DNA from: an uncultured Spirochaetia bacterium
GTDB taxonomy: Bacteria; Spirochaetota; Spirochaetia; Sphaerochaetales; Sphaerochaetaceae
Reading direction: 5' to 3'
Assembly: GCA_905236385.1 (NCBI GenBank)
Contig: CAJOOY010000056.1
Span: 1 to 62,031, forward strand
DNA length: 62,031 bases
A program made the translations under genes and the position numbers. Under the pieces are notes generated by a model. It was not told where the DNA came from and searched no databases. It was given only the letters and a program-made list of their open reading frames with translations. Within the stretch, counting starts at the first letter, position 1, and every line of letters starts with the position of its first letter. This document shows, one piece after another, positions 8,632 through 17,679 of the stretch.

Positions 8632-8661
8632 AGCTGCCTCATTTGAAGCAGCTTCTTTACT
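8627..8661. terminator. Bidirectional terminator between convergent genes
   Basis: Left arm AGTAAAGCTGC (8627-8637) pairs with right arm GCAGCTTCTTTACT (8648-8661) with a two-base bulge. It sits between the ends of the phosphatase fusion and the CobW-type gene and is rich in A and T at both flanks. Confidence 0.6.
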
Positions 8662-8666
8662 AATTA

Positions 8667-9848
8667 TTATCCAGCTAAACACTTATCAAGTTCAGCAGCT
8701 ATGGCCTTCTTGTCAAGGTTCTTTCCGATTATGCAGATACGGATCATTCTGTCTCCTACATTCTCGTCCCAGTCCTGAACAAGCTGCGGATTTGCATTCA
8801 GTATCTCCCTTCTCTCTGCTTCCGGAGCTGAAGCAACCCACTGTCCGTAAGGGCCGCAGAGAACCTGGCGCCCTGAAGTCTCAAAGACGTAGGCTTCATT
8901 GTACTCATCAGAGAACCAGATAACACCCTTACATCTGATTATTCCCTTAGGCCAGGCATTTACAAATGAGCGGAAAGAGTTACGATCAAACGGAATTCTC
9001 TTATAGTAGATGAATGTCCCTATTCCGTACTCGTCTTCCTCATCTCCCTCATGCTTGTGTTCATGGTGGTGCTCATGATGATGTTCGTGTTCATCTTCGT
9101 CATCGTCATCATCTTCAAGCTCGTCATGGTCTGGGTCCAGCTCGCCTTCTGCCAGGGCCTTGCACCAGCCTGCGCTCTCATAAACTTCTGCAAAATCAAA
9201 GCTGTGGGTGCAGATTATATCCTCAACAGGCACATCTCCATGGCTTGTTTCAAAGACTTTGACGCCTGGATGCAGTGCCTCAATCACCTTCCTGACCTTT
9301 GCCAGATCGGACTCGGAAACCAGATCCTTCTTGTTGATGACCAGAGTTGAACAGAATTCAATCTGCTGGATGAGCAGTGATTCAATATCTTCCTCGTCAA
9401 TGCTTTCCTTCTTAAGCAGGCTGTCGCCACCCGCAAACTCATCTACAAGTCTGGCTGCGTCTACAACACCCACAACATTGTCCACACGGCCGTTTTCAAT
9501 CAGCTCGAGCTCTTGGGCAATCGGCATGGGTTCACAAACGCCTGAAGCCTCAATGAGAATGTAATCGTACTTGCCTGAGGCAATGATTTTCTCTATGTTC
9601 TCAGCCAGCTTGCTTTTTAATGTGCAGCAAATGCAGCCATTTGTAAGTGGGACAATATCACTTGTGTCGGTAATATTAGCACCCTTGGCAATCAGGGAGG
9701 CATCTACGTTAATTTCACCTATGTCATTAACAATAACGGCAACCTTGTAACCTTTCTGGTTGGTAAGAACCTTATTCAAAAGTGTGGTCTTACCGGCTCC
9801 GAGGTAACCACAAAGCAAAGTAATAGGAGTTTTTTTCAAATTTTTCAT
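8667..9848 (-). CDS. CobW/ZNG-type GTPase metallochaperone (COG0523)
   Basis: 393 aa cytosolic G3E-family GTPase thought to deliver a metal, usually zinc or cobalt, to client proteins. Walker A is CGYLGAGKTTLL near residue 13-24; the metal-binding GCICC motif is near 71; the NKKD base-specificity motif is near 178. A His/Asp/Glu-rich linker (HEHHHEHHHEHKHE, about residues 252-266) separates the GTPase from the C-terminal CobW_C domain and is a typical metal-buffering stretch. It lies downstream of a sugar kinase but belongs to no obvious metal locus here; the client is unknown. An AAGGA site precedes the ATG. Confidence 0.88.
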   Translation of the reverse strand: MKNLKKTPITLLCGYLGAGKTTLLNKVLTNQKGYKVAVIVNDIGEINVDASLIAKGANITDTSDIVPLTNGCICCTLKSKLAENIEKIIASGKYDYILIEASGVCEPMPIAQELELIENGRVDNVVGVVDAARLVDEFAGGDSLLKKESIDEEDIESLLIQQIEFCSTLVINKKDLVSESDLAKVRKVIEALHPGVKVFETSHGDVPVEDIICTHSFDFAEVYESAGWCKALAEGELDPDHDELEDDDDDEDEHEHHHEHHHEHKHEGDEEDEYGIGTFIYYKRIPFDRNSFRSFVNAWPKGIIRCKGVIWFSDEYNEAYVFETSGRQVLCGPYGQWVASAPEAERREILNANPQLVQDWDENVGDRMIRICIIGKNLDKKAIAAELDKCLAG

Positions 9849-9890
9849 TACGGTTTTTCCTTCTGAACTAATGTACTAAAAAAACCGCCT

Positions 9891-10793
9891 TTAGAAAACC
9901 TCTGACGAGAGAGGAATAGAAGAAGCAGCCCCATGTCTGCAGACAGCTATTGAAGAAGCTTTAGCAGCAAGTCTCATGCACTCAGAAAGCGGTTTGTTCT
10001 GCATGAGAGAAGCAAAGAAATAGCCGGTAAAGGTATCTCCGGCTGCAGTAGTATCCACAGCATCAACCTTAAAGGAAGGCTGGAAGACCTCTTCTCTCGG
10101 CGTAAAAGCCCAAGCGCCGTGGGAGCCGAGGGTAAGGACTATATTCAAATCCGGCCACTTGTCATGGGCTGCTTCCCAGAAAAGCTTTGGGTTCTCGGCA
10201 ACCACTACATCTTCCTGGTACAAGAACTCCTCCATCAGGTGCTGAGCCTCGACTTCATTGATGATTATCCAGTCCAGTTTGGACCAGTTGATTGAGTTCA
10301 AGGCAAAATCAAACGGAGATGGGTTTAAAACTATCTTAAGCCCATTGTTTGAGGCCGTGTCCACTATCTCTTTAAGGCAGTTGACCTCGTTTTGAAGGAT
10401 TATGTAGTCCCCACTGTCAAATTTTCTGATGGTTTCGTCTATCTGTTTTCTGGTTATGCAGCGGTTTGATCCGCCAAAGAGGATTATGCAGTTCTCGCCT
10501 TCGTTGTTTACCTGGATTATTGCATTGCCCTGCAACTCATCCACATCTTTGATCAAAGATGTATCAACTCCGTTGCTCTTAAGGGTCTCTCTGAGCATCT
10601 GGCCTCCCTTTCCAAGGCAGCCTGCGTGGTAGACCTCAGCCCCGGCGCGGGAGAGCGCTATGGACTGGTTTAGGCCCTTCCCGCCTGCGTTCACTATAAC
10701 GCTATCTGCGGTAATAGTTTCCCCAGCAAGAACAAAGTGGTCAGTTTTGTAGACGTTATCCAAATTCAAAGATCCGAAATTGATTACTTTCAT
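9891..10793 (-). CDS. Ribokinase-family (PfkB) sugar kinase
   Basis: 300 aa. The two PfkB signatures are present: NAGGKGLNQSIALSRAGAEV near residues 36-55 (GGKGxNxA type) and DTTAAGDTFTGYF near 245, containing the catalytic Asp. The closest named type is ribokinase or a related pentose/nucleoside kinase, ATP-dependent. A GTG-initiated frame extends to 10808, but GGTGAGG lies at the right distance from the ATG at 10793. It follows the ABC importer operon on the same strand, with a strong terminator in between, so it may have its own promoter or depend on read-through. It could phosphorylate the sugar brought in by that importer. Confidence 0.82.
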   Translation of the reverse strand: MKVINFGSLNLDNVYKTDHFVLAGETITADSVIVNAGGKGLNQSIALSRAGAEVYHAGCLGKGGQMLRETLKSNGVDTSLIKDVDELQGNAIIQVNNEGENCIILFGGSNRCITRKQIDETIRKFDSGDYIILQNEVNCLKEIVDTASNNGLKIVLNPSPFDFALNSINWSKLDWIIINEVEAQHLMEEFLYQEDVVVAENPKLFWEAAHDKWPDLNIVLTLGSHGAWAFTPREEVFQPSFKVDAVDTTAAGDTFTGYFFASLMQNKPLSECMRLAAKASSIAVCRHGAASSIPLSSEVF

Positions 10794-10858
10794 ACCTAGC
10801 CTCACCACCTATTTTAAACCAAGTTTTTACAAACACAAATTTTTAAAGGCCTATAATT

Positions 10859-10886
10859 AAAAAAGCTGCAACATTTCTGCTGCAGC
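10859..10886 (-). terminator. Rho-independent terminator of the ABC importer operon
   Basis: On the minus strand GCTGCA (10886-10881) and TGCAGC (10870-10865) form a stem followed directly by six T residues (10864-10859). It lies about 20 bases after the stop of the last ATPase gene. Confidence 0.75.
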
Positions 10887-10907
10887 CTCTGATGGTTTTT
10901 TCCACTC

Positions 10908-11993
10908 TTATTTGATAACGTTTTCTGTCTCGCCGTCGAAAAGATAGATGCTTTCCTGTGGGATTGAGAACTTGATATCAATATCTGTCTCAGGAGTATC
11001 ATGTGGATCAATTTTGAGGATACTCTTGACACCCTGGATATCTACGTAAACGTTTGTGTTATCTCCGAGAAGCTCTGTAAGTTCAACGCTGGCGTTGATT
11101 ACTGCTGCTCCCTCAACTTCACCAAGCACAACAGCCTCAGGTCTGAAGCCGAAAACAATCTCCTTGCCTTCATACTCCTTGATCTGCTCTGCTGAAAGCT
11201 TCTTGCTCAGATCAACTGTGTTTTCACCAATCTTAATCTTTCCGCCCTTCACAACGCCACTGGCAAAGTTCATTGGAGGCTCTCCGATAAAGCCTGCAAC
11301 GAAGACGTTTACAGGATTGAAGTAAAGTTCATATGGTGAACCAACCTGCTGGATGTAACCTTCCTTCATGACGACAATCCTGTCAGCCATGGTCATGGCT
11401 TCTGTCTGGTCGTGTGTGACGTAGATGGTTGTTGAGCCAGTTCTCTGATGAATCTGGGTAATCTCAGAACGCATGGTAACACGCTGCTTGGCGTCCAGGT
11501 TTGACAGAGGTTCGTCCATGAGGAAGATACCTACCTTACGGATGAGAGCTCTTCCTACAGCAACTCTCTGTCTCTGACCACCGGAGAGGGCCTTCGGAAG
11601 TCTGTCCAGATAATCGGTAAGGCCGAGAATCTTTGCTACATTCTGAACCTTTCCTTCAATAACATCCTCATCAACACCCTGGAGTGTGAGACCGAATGCA
11701 AGGTTGTCATATACAGTCATCTGAGGATAGAGAGCATAGCTCTGGAAAACCATTGCTATTCCTCTTTCACGGGGTCCCTTTTCATTTACACGGTCCCCAT
11801 CAATTAAAAAGTCACCGTTACTGATATCTTCAAGACCGGCAATCATTCTCAGTGTTGTGGACTTACCACAGCCTGACGGTCCGACAAAGATAATGAACTC
11901 GCCTTTCTGAATTTCAAGATTAAAGTTATGAACAGCATGGAAACCGTTCGGATAAATCTTGTTTATGTTCTTTAAAGTCAGGTATGCTGCCAT
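10908..11993 (-). CDS. ugpC: ABC importer ATP-binding subunit, UgpC/MsmX type (copy 1)
   Basis: 361 aa. Walker A GPSGCGKSTTLR, signature LSGGQRQRVAVGRAL, Walker B FLMDEPLSNLDA and the switch histidine in THDQTEAMTMADR are all visible, followed by the C-terminal OB-fold (TOBE) regulatory domain of MalK/UgpC-type ATPases. It powers CUT1 sugar importers; LplB/YtcP-type permeases commonly lack a dedicated ATPase and share one of this type. GGAGGAG lies 6 bases before the ATG. It is the last gene of the operon and the second ATPase in it. Confidence 0.93.
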   Translation of the reverse strand: MAAYLTLKNINKIYPNGFHAVHNFNLEIQKGEFIIFVGPSGCGKSTTLRMIAGLEDISNGDFLIDGDRVNEKGPRERGIAMVFQSYALYPQMTVYDNLAFGLTLQGVDEDVIEGKVQNVAKILGLTDYLDRLPKALSGGQRQRVAVGRALIRKVGIFLMDEPLSNLDAKQRVTMRSEITQIHQRTGSTTIYVTHDQTEAMTMADRIVVMKEGYIQQVGSPYELYFNPVNVFVAGFIGEPPMNFASGVVKGGKIKIGENTVDLSKKLSAEQIKEYEGKEIVFGFRPEAVVLGEVEGAAVINASVELTELLGDNTNVYVDIQGVKSILKIDPHDTPETDIDIKFSIPQESIYLFDGETENVIK

Positions 11994-12019
11994 CTACGAC
12001 TCCTCCTTCAACTTTTCCT

Positions 12020-12634
12020 TCAACTATTTTTCCTGGCCTTTGCCAGAATCTTGCTAAACAACATCTTGATTCCTAGGAACAGCAGGTCAAATCCCATGTA
12101 GAAAAGACCAAATCCCAGTGGCTCAACACCAAGTGGAAGTGTATCCACATTTCCTGTTGCGCCTATGATTGCTCTGTTTATCAGGTTATAAGCACCGTAA
12201 ACACAGAACATCAAAACAAATGCATAAAGGACATTTCCAATCAGGCTGACAAAGCCTTTGACGGAAACCATCATCCATTTATCATTCTCTCCCGGGGTTT
12301 CTTCCATGTACCTCAGGATGTTGTTCTCCAGTATGTCTGTAACAAACCCCATGGCAAGGGCTGTTATAAACATAAGATCGAGCTGGGAAGGAACATACAG
12401 TCCCAACCCCCAGAGAAAGAAGTAACAGGCAGCTCCGGCAAACCAGAACTTTAAGAAAAGGACCTTCAACCAGGTAGGTATGTTGAGCGAAGTTTTCTTG
12501 TACTTCTTCAGCTCTTCTTTTGAAACCTCCGGTGAATTTTCCTTATCCGCCGTTACAAGGTCTTCCACAGCCTCTTTATTAAGCTTGTAGAAGTCCTTGT
12601 CTATAAGCTCTTCCCTCTCTAAATCTTTGCCCAT
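12020..12634 (-). CDS. Membrane protein of the ABC operon, unknown function (2B)
   Basis: Not recognised. About 204 aa: a charged N-terminal 60 residues (acidic/lysine-rich, cytoplasmic) then about four hydrophobic segments (near residues 62-82, 88-105, 128-150 and 178-195) and a basic tail. The start at 12634 is chosen because it lies just after the previous gene's stop (12636-12638); the longer frame would overlap. It lies between a small membrane-protein gene and the terminal ATPase, and overlaps or abuts its neighbours, so it is surely co-expressed with the importer. Possible accessory subunit. Confidence 0.65.
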   Translation of the reverse strand: MGKDLEREELIDKDFYKLNKEAVEDLVTADKENSPEVSKEELKKYKKTSLNIPTWLKVLFLKFWFAGAACYFFLWGLGLYVPSQLDLMFITALAMGFVTDILENNILRYMEETPGENDKWMMVSVKGFVSLIGNVLYAFVLMFCVYGAYNLINRAIIGATGNVDTLPLGVEPLGFGLFYMGFDLLFLGIKMLFSKILAKARKNS

Positions 12635-12635
12635 C

Positions 12636-13190
12636 TCAGTCGTTCTCAAGCTCTATGGCTTCCATCTTTCCGTAACCTTCAACATTAATACCTGTGTTGA
12701 TCTTCTTCAGCAACTTTGAATAGACAGGAAGAAGAACTGTAAGACAGACAGAAATGATAATGAAGATCATATGCTTGAACAGCATTTCATACGCACTGAT
12801 TATATAAAGTGTGTTCTCTGTTACTGTAATATGGTTAGGATTGCTTGCATCCACTGCACGCAGAATCAATCCGCGGTACTGGACATCTGCAAAGAAGACC
12901 AGAGCAACCATAAAGAGTGAAACACCGAGCATCACCTTATTAACCGGCTTTCTGTGTGGGAAAGCGTTCATAAAAGCAACCAGTGAAAGCATGGAGAACA
13001 GCATGGTCATAAAACCATAGAGTCCCATGCCCGGGCTGTTAATCTTAGCTGTTGTATTTGAAATACTTGTAAGATTGAAAGAATAGAAGATGAAACACAG
13101 AACAAAAGCAATCAAAGGAATTCTGTGAGGATTTCTCTTCAAGGCAACAACAAATTTTCTTACGCGCTCTTTAAAACCTTTGTTTTCCAT
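12636..13190 (-). CDS. Membrane protein of the ABC operon, unknown function (2A)
   Basis: Not recognised. 184 aa with four likely membrane helices (residues about 23-43, 52-75, 84-103, 132-155), a hydrophilic loop between the third and fourth, and a charged C terminus. AAGGAGAG precedes the ATG, which overlaps the stop of the upstream ATPase as TAATG, implying translational coupling. Its place in the order (small membrane protein, small membrane protein, ATPase) mirrors the unit just upstream. Confidence 0.68.
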   Translation of the reverse strand: MENKGFKERVRKFVVALKRNPHRIPLIAFVLCFIFYSFNLTSISNTTAKINSPGMGLYGFMTMLFSMLSLVAFMNAFPHRKPVNKVMLGVSLFMVALVFFADVQYRGLILRAVDASNPNHITVTENTLYIISAYEMLFKHMIFIIISVCLTVLLPVYSKLLKKINTGINVEGYGKMEAIELEND

Positions 13191-14278
13191 TATTTGCTCT
13201 CCTTTCCTGTGATTGCAACTGTTGTCTCTTTGTCAAAGAAGTGCATTCTGTTAATGGAGATCATTGCTGTATCACCGCTCTTGTAGTTGCACCAGCCACG
13301 GAGCTTACAGACTATTCTATCGAATGTTCTGTCTCCGTCCTGAATATGTCCGTGTACAAGAGTATTCATTCCGAGGTTTTCATTATCTGTAACCTTGACT
13401 GCAATATCCTTGCCTTCAACAAGGTTTTCAGGTCTGACTCCGAGAACAATCTCCTTACCGACATAGGATTTGAGAATCTTCTTGCTCTCAGCATCCAAAG
13501 GAGCCTTGAAGCCTTTTCCTTCAAGATACTCTTCATGGACAGTCACATCAAACATGTTCATAGGAGGAAGACCAATGAAGGTAGCAACAAAGATATTTGC
13601 AGGATTATCGTACAGCTCAAGAGGTGTACCAATCTGCTGAACCTTACCCATGGACATACATACTATTCTGTCAGCAAGTGTCAGAGCCTCTGTCTGGTCA
13701 TGTGTGACATACATCATTGTGGCCTGAAGTCTCTTGTGGAGAAGAAGAATCTCTCTTCTTGTGGATCCTCTGAGCTTAGCGTCCAGGTTTGAAAGAGGTT
13801 CGTCAAACAGGAAGACCTTCGGAGTTCTGACAATTGCACGACCCATGGCAACACGCTGTCTCTGTCCACCGGAGAGCTGTCCGGGCTTCTTGTTAAGCTG
13901 TGTTGTAAGGTTGAGAATCTCTGCAGCAGCGAGAACCTTCTTGTGAATGACATTCGGATCTTCCTTTCTGAGAGTAAGAGAGAATGCCATGTTTTCATAA
14001 ATGGTCATGTGTCCGTACAGAGCATAGTTCTGGAAAACCATAGCCATATCTCTGTCCTTTGCAGGAACACGAGTAATGTCTTTACCATCGAGAAGCAGGT
14101 GCCCGTTTGAAATATCTTCAAGACCGGCAACCATTCTGAGTGTAGTGGACTTACCACAACCTGAAGGTCCGACAAGAACAATCAGTTCTCCGTCTTTGAC
14201 ATCAAGATTGAAGTCTTCTACAGCCTTTACGCCTCCGTCATAGATTTTATCAATATGCTGTAATTTAAGGTTAGCCAT
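13190..14278 (-). CDS. ugpC: ABC importer ATP-binding subunit, UgpC/MsmX type (copy 2)
   Basis: 362 aa. Walker A GPSGCGKSTTLRMVAGLED, signature LSGGQRQRVAMGRAI, Walker B FLFDEPLSNLDAKLRG and H-loop THDQTEALTLADR are present, with a C-terminal TOBE domain. It is clearly paralogous to the copies at 10908 and 47602. The ATG overlaps the previous stop (ATGA) and has GAGGAG upstream. Two ATPases in a single CUT1 operon are unusual; they may form a heterodimer or serve different permeases. Confidence 0.93.
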   Translation of the reverse strand: MANLKLQHIDKIYDGGVKAVEDFNLDVKDGELIVLVGPSGCGKSTTLRMVAGLEDISNGHLLLDGKDITRVPAKDRDMAMVFQNYALYGHMTIYENMAFSLTLRKEDPNVIHKKVLAAAEILNLTTQLNKKPGQLSGGQRQRVAMGRAIVRTPKVFLFDEPLSNLDAKLRGSTRREILLLHKRLQATMMYVTHDQTEALTLADRIVCMSMGKVQQIGTPLELYDNPANIFVATFIGLPPMNMFDVTVHEEYLEGKGFKAPLDAESKKILKSYVGKEIVLGVRPENLVEGKDIAVKVTDNENLGMNTLVHGHIQDGDRTFDRIVCKLRGWCNYKSGDTAMISINRMHFFDKETTVAITGKESK

Positions 14279-14778
14279 CAGTCTCTCCTCTTTTCTTCAC
14301 CAAGGGTAGCAATATAAGCCTTAAGCTTGCGGCTCTTTACAATGCCTACCAGAGCACCGTAAACGCAGCAAACTCCGGAAACAACCAGGTAGATAACACA
14401 GCGGATGAACTGGCTGTTGAGCATGACCTGTCTCTCAACGTTTGCAATTACTACGGTTGCATTGTGTGCACGCATGGGAATGATGAAGATTCTGATAAAC
14501 TGGATAATTCCCATTGCCAACAGAAGATAACAATAGTTTTCATTGTACTGCTTGATTTCCTCTGAACAAAGGAATGCTGCAAGCAAGAACAAAAGATTGA
14601 AAACTATAGAACCACCAATAAGAATATTGTAGTAATAGTTACTGACATCTGACTTGTAAATATTCACAAAGTAGAAAACGTCAAAAAGAATAGCAAGAAT
14701 AGCCATATTAGCTGATGTCTTATTCTTTGTATAACGCATGCGGTCAACAACTAAATTTGCATCTACTTCCTTTTTCAT
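14278..14778 (-). CDS. Membrane protein of the ABC operon, unknown function (1B)
   Basis: Not recognised. 166 aa with four likely helices (residues about 24-40, 50-68, 81-98, 122-145) and basic ends. A longer frame reaches back to 14868 inside the upstream gene, but a perfect AGGAGG lies right before the ATG at 14778, and that ATG overlaps the upstream stop (ATGA). Membrane partner of the ABC system by position only. Confidence 0.68.
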   Translation of the reverse strand: MKKEVDANLVVDRMRYTKNKTSANMAILAILFDVFYFVNIYKSDVSNYYYNILIGGSIVFNLLFLLAAFLCSEEIKQYNENYCYLLLAMGIIQFIRIFIIPMRAHNATVVIANVERQVMLNSQFIRCVIYLVVSGVCCVYGALVGIVKSRKLKAYIATLGEEKRRD

Positions 14779-15365
14779 GCTTCCTCCTGCTTGCCCTGTT
14801 TGATAAGAGCATCTTCTTCTTTCATGAGGCTTCTCTTCCAGAAGATGTTGTAGATGAGAAGACCACAAGCAACAATCAAAAGACCAAAGACCAGATAGTG
14901 AATATCAAACCAGAATGTTGATTCTGTATATGCTGTATTAAATGTTTCAGCAAAGTCCTTGAGCTCTTCAAAATTAATCTGTTTCCACAGGGACTTGTAG
15001 TACTGAATCTGTGAATGTCCCCAGAAAACAACATACAAATCTGCAATTGAGAAAAGACCGATTGAAACATAGTTTGCAATATAGTATTTTCTGCGCTTGT
15101 CAGTATTTGTAATAAAGAGGAGACATGCTAACAGGATCAGGACTATAGAATAAGAAAGGAAACTCCTATTAAAACCCTGCATGTAATAATAGACCTGTGA
15201 ACCGCTCACCCATGTTGAGTCTATATCTGTAGGATCCATCATCGTGGAATAAAGGCAATCAAAAAGGTCCGTCATTATTCCAAGAGAATAGATGAAGACC
15301 ACCACGCTGGCCACTAATGCGATTACACAGAAAATCTTCTGAAATATCATCTGTTTTCTGTACAT
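14775..15365 (-). CDS. Membrane protein of the ABC operon, unknown function (1A)
   Basis: Not recognised. 196 aa with about four helices (residues 9-30, 72-90, 98-115, 156-175). The regions 30-70 and 115-150 are polar and may face the periplasm. TTAGGAGGAG precedes the ATG at 15365; the longer frame to 15395 lacks such a site and runs into a hairpin. First gene after the solute-binding protein, from which it is separated by a stem-loop that may lower its expression. Confidence 0.68.
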   Translation of the reverse strand: MYRKQMIFQKIFCVIALVASVVVFIYSLGIMTDLFDCLYSTMMDPTDIDSTWVSGSQVYYYMQGFNRSFLSYSIVLILLACLLFITNTDKRRKYYIANYVSIGLFSIADLYVVFWGHSQIQYYKSLWKQINFEELKDFAETFNTAYTESTFWFDIHYLVFGLLIVACGLLIYNIFWKRSLMKEEDALIKQGKQEEA

Positions 15366-15394
15366 AACTCCTCCTAAACTTATCCAAAATTCCA

Positions 15395-15420
15395 TGCAGG
15401 GGACCTTAACGGCCCCTGCA
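15395..15420. terminator. Stem-loop between solute-binding protein and downstream genes
   Basis: TGCAGGGG (15395-15402) pairs perfectly with CCCCTGCA (15413-15420), 10-base loop. No long T run follows on the minus strand, so it is more likely an attenuator or a 3' stabiliser of the binding-protein message than a full stop. ABC operons often carry such a structure after the binding-protein gene to keep that protein in excess. Confidence 0.55.
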
Positions 15421-15445
15421 CGGACTGTTTTAATTATTCAGTCAA

Positions 15446-17605
15446 TTAAAGACTTTCGTAGAATTTCAAGAGACGTGACCACTGAGTATCCTTAATCTTC
15501 AGATACTGCTTGCCACCCCATTCATTAGTTACTCTGTTAACCATGTCTGCTTCTGAAGCAACGCCATCAAGGGTGTAACCCTTCTGGACCATGTCAACAA
15601 GGATATTAAACTGGTTGCTTGAAGAAGCGAACTTGGTTGTCAGCTCTGTGTAACCCTGGATTGTAGCTGTCTCAACTGTTGTTGTCGGCAGTGTTGTCGG
15701 GATAGATGTGTACCACATGTTATCTGCAACAGCGAGCTCCGGATGCTTGATTGTTCCAAGAGCAATAGCGTTTGAAATATAACCGGCACCAAGCATACCT
15801 GCTTCTGTTGTGCACTGGAACTCAAAGGCCTGGCTCTTTACGAAGTGCAGGGTTGAACCGAGATACTGACGGGCAAAGTTGGTGTAGTTACCACCAGCAA
15901 GCTCCCAGAGCTTAGCTCTTGTTTCATCAGCAATAACAGGCATTTCCTTACCGTTGAAGTTGAATGTTACATATGAACCGTCAGCGTTTGTCTTGATGAA
16001 TACATCCGGACCGTAGCTGAGGAGGATCTGACCTCTTTCGCTGTAAGCAAAGTCAAGAAGAACAAGAGCAGCATTGAGCTTATCTGTATCAGAACCGACA
16101 CCAGACTTGGAAATTGACCAACCTGTTGTCTTAACTGAACGCCAAGACTCTGTGAATCTCATATAAACGCCATTTGGATCTGTTCCATCGTACCAGCGTG
16201 CTACAGGAACCATAATAGCTCTGTAAACTTCGCCTTCGCTGAGCTTACCATCGTTGTTGAAGATGGTCTGTGTCTGGTTGTAGTCGTAGCTGAGGAAGCC
16301 AATATCGTTCTCAATGATGGTTGCTGACTTTTCAGTCTGTCCTTCAATAAAAGACTTAGAGATAAGACCTTCAAGAGCAAGATCTCTCATTCTGTTGACA
16401 GCTTCATAAAGCTCTGTATCCTGTCTGGCATCCTTGAGAGAACCATCAGCATCAAAGTAGAGGTAATCCTGTCTTGACTCAACACCGCGGACTCCAAAGA
16501 GGTGACCAGCAAATCTGATTAAGTCAATCTGTCTTGAAAGGTTTGCATCTTCACGGGAGAAGAGACCCTGGATTGAATCTGTCCCGTTGAGTGTATAAGC
16601 ATTTGCAACAACACAGCGCAGGAGAGCGACCATTTCGTCAGCATCCCATGCGGCATCCTGACCAGCAAAAAGGTTAGATCTCTTTGTTCCGTAGTATCCG
16701 TTGTAAGCTGTATCAATATAATCTCTGAGCATATTGACAGCATCAACACCACTGAGAGCGCCCTTAGCAATAGCTGCGTTCATCTTAGCAACAATGTTAC
16801 CAGCCTTGTCATAGTCCTTTGTGAGCATGAATGTGCTGGTTCCGTCAGCTGTCGGAGTCTCAATTGTAACCTTTCCGCTTGTCGGCATATAAGGCTCATA
16901 CTCAGCAACTGTGATTGAACCGCTCTTGGCTGCTGTGAACTTTCCTTCACCGTCAAGAAGCTTCTCAAGCATGTCAGTTCTCATGAGAGGCATTCTTTCA
17001 ATATCGTTTACACCATCGAAGTATGGAGCAAAGTAGATAGCACCGGTAGATGTGTTACCTGTGATTGAAAGTCTGACAATCGGGTTTTCCTCAAGGTAAG
17101 CCTTGAAGTTAGGCATATAGTCAAGATACTGTGCAAGATCAACGAAGCTGCCTGCTTCACCGAGCTCTGTCAGTTCTGAAGCATTACCATAGGCAATATC
17201 AATTTCATTGAGTCTTTCTTTCCAGTATTTAAGCTCGTTGGAAGAAGAGTTGCCCTGATACTTGTCTTCAATCTTGATGTTCAAAATATTCTGAACTTCA
17301 ACCCATGTCGGCTTAAAGTCGCCTGAGTGGTATGTTACACCACCGAGTGTAATACCTTCACCAGCAACTTCTGCATCAAATGTAAGGCCTGTCTTCTTGC
17401 TGTTGTAACCTGTAGCTGTTCTGAGAACTGTTCCAGCAGCATATTCAAGAGTCTTAGCCTCTTCCTTAACAGCAGCAGTAGTCTCTGTTGTTGCAGGAGC
17501 ACTAGATGTCTCAGCAACAGTAATTGTGCTTGAAGACTTTCCGCATCCTACAAATGCAAACAAAGCAAGCATAATTACGAGTGAAACAATGATTGTTTTT
17601 TTCAT
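15446..17605 (-). CDS. Extracellular solute-binding lipoprotein of ABC importer
   Basis: 719 aa. An N-terminal signal ends in the lipobox FVGCG, so it is a membrane-anchored lipoprotein. A Ser/Thr/Ala-rich linker follows. The body is poor in obvious motifs but sits with LplB- and YtcP-type permeases, which places it with LplA/YtcQ-like (COG1653) binding proteins for complex oligosaccharides; it is longer than the usual 430-560 aa. The start at 17605 is set by GGAGG six bases upstream; the ATG at 17617 overlaps that site. Ligand unknown. Pectin-derived oligosaccharides are a reasonable guess given kduI and the pectinesterase elsewhere in the window. Confidence 0.82.
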   Translation of the reverse strand: MKKTIIVSLVIMLALFAFVGCGKSSSTITVAETSSAPATTETTAAVKEEAKTLEYAAGTVLRTATGYNSKKTGLTFDAEVAGEGITLGGVTYHSGDFKPTWVEVQNILNIKIEDKYQGNSSSNELKYWKERLNEIDIAYGNASELTELGEAGSFVDLAQYLDYMPNFKAYLEENPIVRLSITGNTSTGAIYFAPYFDGVNDIERMPLMRTDMLEKLLDGEGKFTAAKSGSITVAEYEPYMPTSGKVTIETPTADGTSTFMLTKDYDKAGNIVAKMNAAIAKGALSGVDAVNMLRDYIDTAYNGYYGTKRSNLFAGQDAAWDADEMVALLRCVVANAYTLNGTDSIQGLFSREDANLSRQIDLIRFAGHLFGVRGVESRQDYLYFDADGSLKDARQDTELYEAVNRMRDLALEGLISKSFIEGQTEKSATIIENDIGFLSYDYNQTQTIFNNDGKLSEGEVYRAIMVPVARWYDGTDPNGVYMRFTESWRSVKTTGWSISKSGVGSDTDKLNAALVLLDFAYSERGQILLSYGPDVFIKTNADGSYVTFNFNGKEMPVIADETRAKLWELAGGNYTNFARQYLGSTLHFVKSQAFEFQCTTEAGMLGAGYISNAIALGTIKHPELAVADNMWYTSIPTTLPTTTVETATIQGYTELTTKFASSSNQFNILVDMVQKGYTLDGVASEADMVNRVTNEWGGKQYLKIKDTQWSRLLKFYESL

Positions 17606-17679
17606 TTTTTCCTCCATTTAAGCTTTCAAAAAATGAAAACCAAATTTGAATATTTAACTATAGGGACTAAACCCGATAA

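Noticed and set aside
13241-13792. Long plus-strand reading frame (183 codons) opposite the second ATPase
   Set aside because: Antisense shadow of a strongly supported ATP-binding gene; no domain resemblance and no ribosome site.
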